A DNA stretch of 64,000 nt, from contig DDBL01000133.1 of NCBI GenBank assembly GCA_002333425.1, positions 4,571-68,570 of the forward strand. Direction: 5' to 3'. Positions 60,609-64,000 of the stretch are shown in pieces (within the stretch, counting starts at the first letter, position 1; each line of letters opens with the position of its first letter). The position numbers and the translations under genes are program-made. The stretch is from Leptospiraceae bacterium UBA2033 (GTDB lineage Bacteria > Spirochaetota > Leptospiria > Leptospirales > Leptospiraceae). The notes beneath the pieces are model-generated. The model ran no database searches and was not told the origin of the DNA. It saw nothing but the letters and a program-made list of their open reading frames with translations.

Positions 60609-62141
60609 TTAGAATTTATACTCTGCACTGACAAAAGCCTCTCTGATATAACTTCCCATTCGACTATCGTTTAATGCTTTTAGACCGTCGCCTGGCTGAA
60701 AATAACCAGAACGAAATAATAACTGAAAGTCGCTCAAAACATTCCAGCGAATATTTAAGTTGTATTCTTTTCCCAAGAAATTGGAAGTATTTTTACCGTA
60801 TAAAAAATTAAAGTCGCGATTAATGCTCATTGTAGGTGCTTTGTTTGCATAAAGATGATAATACCCTAGTGTCAATTCAACCGGTCCCCAAACGATTATA
60901 TTAGTAAATGCGCCTACTTCATATAAACCGCTCATTGTATTTGCGGTAAATAATGCGTATCCTCCAGTAAAGTCTAATGCAATATTTGAAATGGTAAAGT
61001 CAGAAAAAAGACCACGATACCCACTTCCTTTATAACTAGCTGGTACACCGTTTTTACTATAACCTGGTCTACCAGTTGTCCCAATTCCGATTAAGTTGAA
61101 TTTGATTTGTGGATTATAGATATAGGAAAATTGTAAGTCCCAGAGTCCGCCGCTTATATTATAGTTTTTCCTTTCTTGGTAAATTTCATTTTCAGATAAA
61201 TCTCTTTGTGTTCTAAGTGCTTTTACATTTCCGTGGTTGTAAATTCCATGAGCAATTATATTAAATGTTCCTAGATTCCATTCATTATAAACTCCATACC
61301 AAAATAGATTACCCGTTTCTCTAAACAAATCTGTTTGATCATTATCTGTTTGTGAGTAATTGTAAAGTTCTAATTTATAATTCGCCATTGGTAAAAATTT
61401 GGCTTTCAAAAAAACAACATTTACATTTTGTCTTTTCTCATTAAATCCATTTCCATCTAGATCAGCAGCAGTTCTTTCCCTTGTACGAATCCAACCACCT
61501 TCTAGAGTAAGTTTGTAGCTAGGAATTCCTTTTGTGAGAACAGCACCACTTCCAATTGCAAATACTAATCGACCGAGGGCAGAAGAAAAAAACTGAATTC
61601 CATACCTGGAAGTAAAATCATATTCCTTTAACTTAAAATTGATGTACAAAAAGTTTGTTCGTAGGTTAACGGGTGTTTGCTGTCCGAGTTCTCCACCTGT
61701 TCCACTTCCTAGAACTGCAGGATTGTTTCTGTCTGCATTAGAAATAGATTTTCCTCCAAAAGTCATATCCCCAATTTGAACACCCGCTAAACCATCAAAA
61801 TACTTTGATGTGTAAAACTCTAAATTTAGTAATACTCTTGAATCAAAGTAATTTAGATTTTCTTTTTGTGGTGATAGAGTGCTTTGTTTGCCTGCCAATC
61901 TAGAGTTTAGCTCATTAGTAAGGAGTTCATTGTTTGCAGTATTTTGATTTGCAAATTCTAATTCTGGATTGTAGATAGGATAGGTAGGAGTTTTGCGGAT
62001 AAGCGGTGTATCCCTACCAAGTGCAAATCCACGAAATCGCATAGACCCAGTCATATTAAATTTGGTCTGCTGTTCTGCATCCTGTGAGTAAATAGAATAG
62101 ATATTTAAGTTAATTAGAATTAGGATGAAAATAACTTTCAT
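60609..62141 (-). CDS. Outer-membrane porin-like protein
   Basis: Protein of 510 residues with signal MKVIFILILINLNIYSIYSQ, then a long series of amphipathic strands (MTGSMRFRGFALGRDTPLI, FYTSKYFDGLAGVQIGDMTF, YGIQFFSSALGRLVFAIGSG, GPVELTLGYYHLYANKAPT) ending in AFVSAEYKF, a typical barrel terminus. The layout resembles alginate-export/DUF1302-like porins, but I cannot name the substrate. It starts 3 bases after the stop of the solute-binding protein gene, so both may form a nutrient uptake unit. Confidence 0.75.
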   Translation of the reverse strand: MKVIFILILINLNIYSIYSQDAEQQTKFNMTGSMRFRGFALGRDTPLIRKTPTYPIYNPELEFANQNTANNELLTNELNSRLAGKQSTLSPQKENLNYFDSRVLLNLEFYTSKYFDGLAGVQIGDMTFGGKSISNADRNNPAVLGSGTGGELGQQTPVNLRTNFLYINFKLKEYDFTSRYGIQFFSSALGRLVFAIGSGAVLTKGIPSYKLTLEGGWIRTRERTAADLDGNGFNEKRQNVNVVFLKAKFLPMANYKLELYNYSQTDNDQTDLFRETGNLFWYGVYNEWNLGTFNIIAHGIYNHGNVKALRTQRDLSENEIYQERKNYNISGGLWDLQFSYIYNPQIKFNLIGIGTTGRPGYSKNGVPASYKGSGYRGLFSDFTISNIALDFTGGYALFTANTMSGLYEVGAFTNIIVWGPVELTLGYYHLYANKAPTMSINRDFNFLYGKNTSNFLGKEYNLNIRWNVLSDFQLLFRSGYFQPGDGLKALNDSRMGSYIREAFVSAEYKF

Positions 62142-62144
62142 GCA

Positions 62145-62984
62145 TTAAGGAACCCATGCACTATTATTAAAGTATTTTTCTTTTAAGCGATTTATTTCGC
62201 CTGTCCTCTTCATTTCTCTAATAAAAAAATTTGCTTCTACCATTAGCTCAATGTCATATTTTTTCATGGTGATACTTAAATGTTTTTCAATCACTGGATT
62301 TACTACAGGTTGCATTCTAACTTTTAAGGAAGGGTTTCGTTGGATTAGCCCCTCAAGATATAAATTGTCAGCTACATAACAATTGATTTGATTTTCATTT
62401 AATGCGTTTAATGTGGCTTCATCTGTAGGATAAGCTTTAATAGTTACTCTTGGGAAATTCTCTTTTACAAATTCCAAATTTGACGTATTATCTTTTACTC
62501 CAATCACTAATCCAGAAAGAGATTTTAAATCAAATAAGTTTCGAAAGATTTTATTGGTAACAACTTGTCCTTCAGACTCTGCGGGTAATATTGATTTGTT
62601 TACGAGCGCCCCAGGAGATGTTGAATAATAGGGGTCGCTAAATCCGAGAGATTTGCCCCTAGGTAGGCTAGATGAATTTCCAAACGAAATATCTACTCTA
62701 CCAGATTTGATTGCTTTCGCATGGTCGGCAAATGTAAGAAGTGGAACTACTTCTTTTAGTGTTACTCCTAAATAATCTGCAAAAGCTTGTGCAAGTTCCA
62801 CTTCAAAACCTGGGAATCCTGGCTTTGGATTTTGAATATAGTAGGGTTCGTAATCTCCACCAACGGAAATAACGATTTCTTTTTTCTTTAGAATTTTATG
62901 TAATTGAGAATTTTCATTTGCAAAAATTCCAATCGAAACAAAAAAAAAGAGACTAGTTAAAATATAAATTTTCCAATTTCTCAT
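62145..62984 (-). CDS. Periplasmic solute-binding protein (SBP family 3)
   Basis: Protein of 279 residues with a signal peptide (MRNWKIYILTSLFFFVSIGI...FA). SBP_bac_3 features: VISVGGDYEPYYI, PGFPGFEVELAQAFADYLGV, SGRVDISFGNSSSLPRGKSL, GVKDNTSNLEFVKE and SITMKKYDIELMVEANFFIR. Proteins of this type bind amino acids or act as sensor inputs. No ABC permease or ATPase gene is adjacent, so it may serve as a receptor or in an unlinked transporter. It lies between a membrane protein gene and the porin-like gene. Confidence 0.85.
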   Translation of the reverse strand: MRNWKIYILTSLFFFVSIGIFANENSQLHKILKKKEIVISVGGDYEPYYIQNPKPGFPGFEVELAQAFADYLGVTLKEVVPLLTFADHAKAIKSGRVDISFGNSSSLPRGKSLGFSDPYYSTSPGALVNKSILPAESEGQVVTNKIFRNLFDLKSLSGLVIGVKDNTSNLEFVKENFPRVTIKAYPTDEATLNALNENQINCYVADNLYLEGLIQRNPSLKVRMQPVVNPVIEKHLSITMKKYDIELMVEANFFIREMKRTGEINRLKEKYFNNSAWVP

Positions 62985-62998
62985 AATTAGTAAATAAA

Positions 62999-64000
62999 TT
63001 ATAGATTAATTGTTTTGTCTATAATATTATGATTTTTCAAAATGACTGTGTTCATTGTTAAAAGCAAAAATAAACAGGTAATGAATACAACTACGCCTAC
63101 AGTCGATAAAAAAATAAAGAGTAGATTTTTCATGAATCTGTATTGTAAAAAAGATATACTAACAAGAATATTTTTGGTGGTTGATAAATTCTCTTCCTTT
63201 CCAATTTTATAATAGTTACGAATATAAAAAATGGAAAGTAGGATAATCATAATAAAAAGTAAAATTCCAAACTCAGAAGTATAATGTTTTTGTAAGGAGA
63301 ATAATGGAATATAAACTAGGTTGCCAATTAGAATTCCGGAAAAGATTATATAAACAAAATGACTTGCAATTTTTATAAAAGAGGATTCTTTTTTTGTCTC
63401 AACTCCAATTCCTTTAATTGCGGGTCTTGCATTGTTTTCTTCATCGTTGTAAGAAGCTAGTAAAAGTGTATTAAATTTAAAATCAATAGACTCATCTTTT
63501 TTAAATAATTGAGTTAGTGAGTAAATCACAGAAATTAATACTGATAAATGAAAAAACAAAAGTGGAACACCGGCAAATGGTACATATACTGCTATTAACA
63601 TGGATCTAAGTAAATATCCAAATACAATGAAAAACGATATCGATAATAAAACTCTCGCGATAAAAACAGAAAACCAAGCCTGATTTAGAACGGAGATCAT
63701 GGTAGATAAACACAAGCCAATTATGAATACATTGACAAATAGAGAAATCTTATGCCCTATTAAAAGGCTTTCAATTTTCTCTATAGTCTTTTCTAATTTT
63801 CCGTCAGAGGGAGTAAAATTGTCATTAACCTCTTCTAAGATTGAGTTCAGAAAAAATATTTTAAATAAAATTCCTTTTTTCATCTCGAAGGTTGCAGGTT
63901 TCGCAACTGGCTCTTCTTCTGGCAAACCAATTTCGATTTGCTGTTGACTTGTTGGTTCAAATTCAATGGTGAAATTTAAGAGGATACTCTCTAAAGAAAA
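62999..64000 (-). CDS. Multi-pass membrane protein, cut by the window edge
   Basis: At least 308 residues are visible from a possible TTG at 63925, but the frame stays open to base 64000 (…ESILLNFTIEFEPTS…), so the real N-terminus probably lies beyond the window. The visible part has about 6-8 hydrophobic helices (for example FVNVFIIGLCLSTMISVL, IASHFVYIIFSGILIGNLVY, FGILLFIMIILLSIFYI, NLLFIFLSTVGVVVFITCLF). It resembles Yip1-like membrane proteins in layout, but not clearly. It starts the minus-strand envelope cluster with the solute-binding protein, porin and OmpA genes. Confidence 0.65.
   Translation of the reverse strand, partial: FSLESILLNFTIEFEPTSQQQIEIGLPEEEPVAKPATFEMKKGILFKIFFLNSILEEVNDNFTPSDGKLEKTIEKIESLLIGHKISLFVNVFIIGLCLSTMISVLNQAWFSVFIARVLLSISFFIVFGYLLRSMLIAVYVPFAGVPLLFFHLSVLISVIYSLTQLFKKDESIDFKFNTLLLASYNDEENNARPAIKGIGVETKKESSFIKIASHFVYIIFSGILIGNLVYIPLFSLQKHYTSEFGILLFIMIILLSIFYIRNYYKIGKEENLSTTKNILVSISFLQYRFMKNLLFIFLSTVGVVVFITCLFLLLTMNTVILKNHNIIDKTINL

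Noticed and set aside
60372..60674. Plus-strand frame across the family B element
   Set aside because: It is antisense to the OmpA and porin genes and consists mostly of repeat sequence.

Overview
The window looks like the chromosome of an AT-rich spirochaete of the Leptospiraceae, outside the well-known pathogens. The evidence is a tandem pair of FlaA flagellar-sheath proteins (28367-30188), a member of the leptospiral DUF1564 family (41091-41591), a GreA fused to a very long helical-repeat N-terminus (25369-28125), a PUR-domain protein beside flaA, many lipoproteins with loose lipoboxes, and a class III cyclase on a 7TM-DISM sensor. This assignment is inference from families, not from a marker-gene search.

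Layout. 1-6070: acyl-CoA dehydrogenase, FtsH, a conserved unknown protein and a YdjM-like membrane hydrolase. 6070-14700: an accessory block, all on the minus strand. It holds a metallo-mystery pair (an MbnP-like four-Cys protein and its MauG-like di-heme enzyme MbnH), a His-rich outer-membrane barrel, an unknown lipoprotein, a beta-propeller lipoprotein, a CX4CH mini-cytochrome, a Met/His-rich barrel, and two copies of a Cys/His-rich 130-residue secreted protein. The sensible reading is periplasmic and outer-membrane copper handling. 14800-25300: PgsA, a sodium/solute symporter, a K+/H+ antiporter, a possible glycosyltransferase, a compact UvrD-like helicase, RadC and a polysaccharide ABC exporter. 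25300-37400: GreA, FlaA1/FlaA2, PUR protein, split transketolase C-half, MetK, class II photolyase, hybrid histidine kinase and a type II GAPDH-like enzyme. 37400-45100: repeats, a DUF4279 remnant, a HigBA-like and a VapBC-like toxin-antitoxin pair, an unknown three-gene cluster, and tRNA-Ser/dnaX/ybaB/recR. 45100-64000: TadA, the cyclase, two scaffold-like proteins, methyltransferase, CoA-binding protein, FapA-like DUF342 protein, LexA, CtpA, TsaD, PssA, and a minus-strand envelope cluster that runs off the right edge.

The least ordinary features are non-coding. At least three families of short palindromic or terminal-inverted-repeat elements are scattered through the window. Most lie within a few bases of stop codons, often between convergent genes. 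One has gone into the 5' part of an OmpA-family gene and is read through in frame. Another sits in one of two duplicated loci and is absent from the other, which gives an occupied and an empty site side by side.

A second theme is translation starts. Several genes (lexA, both toxin-antitoxin operons, at least one Cys-rich gene) have a TTGACA-like -35 box, a 17-base spacer and a -10-like hexamer ending 4-7 bases before the ATG, with no Shine-Dalgarno. This predicts leaderless mRNAs. radC has no ATG, GTG or TTG that would include its conserved N-terminus and probably starts at a CTG overlapping the upstream stop codon.
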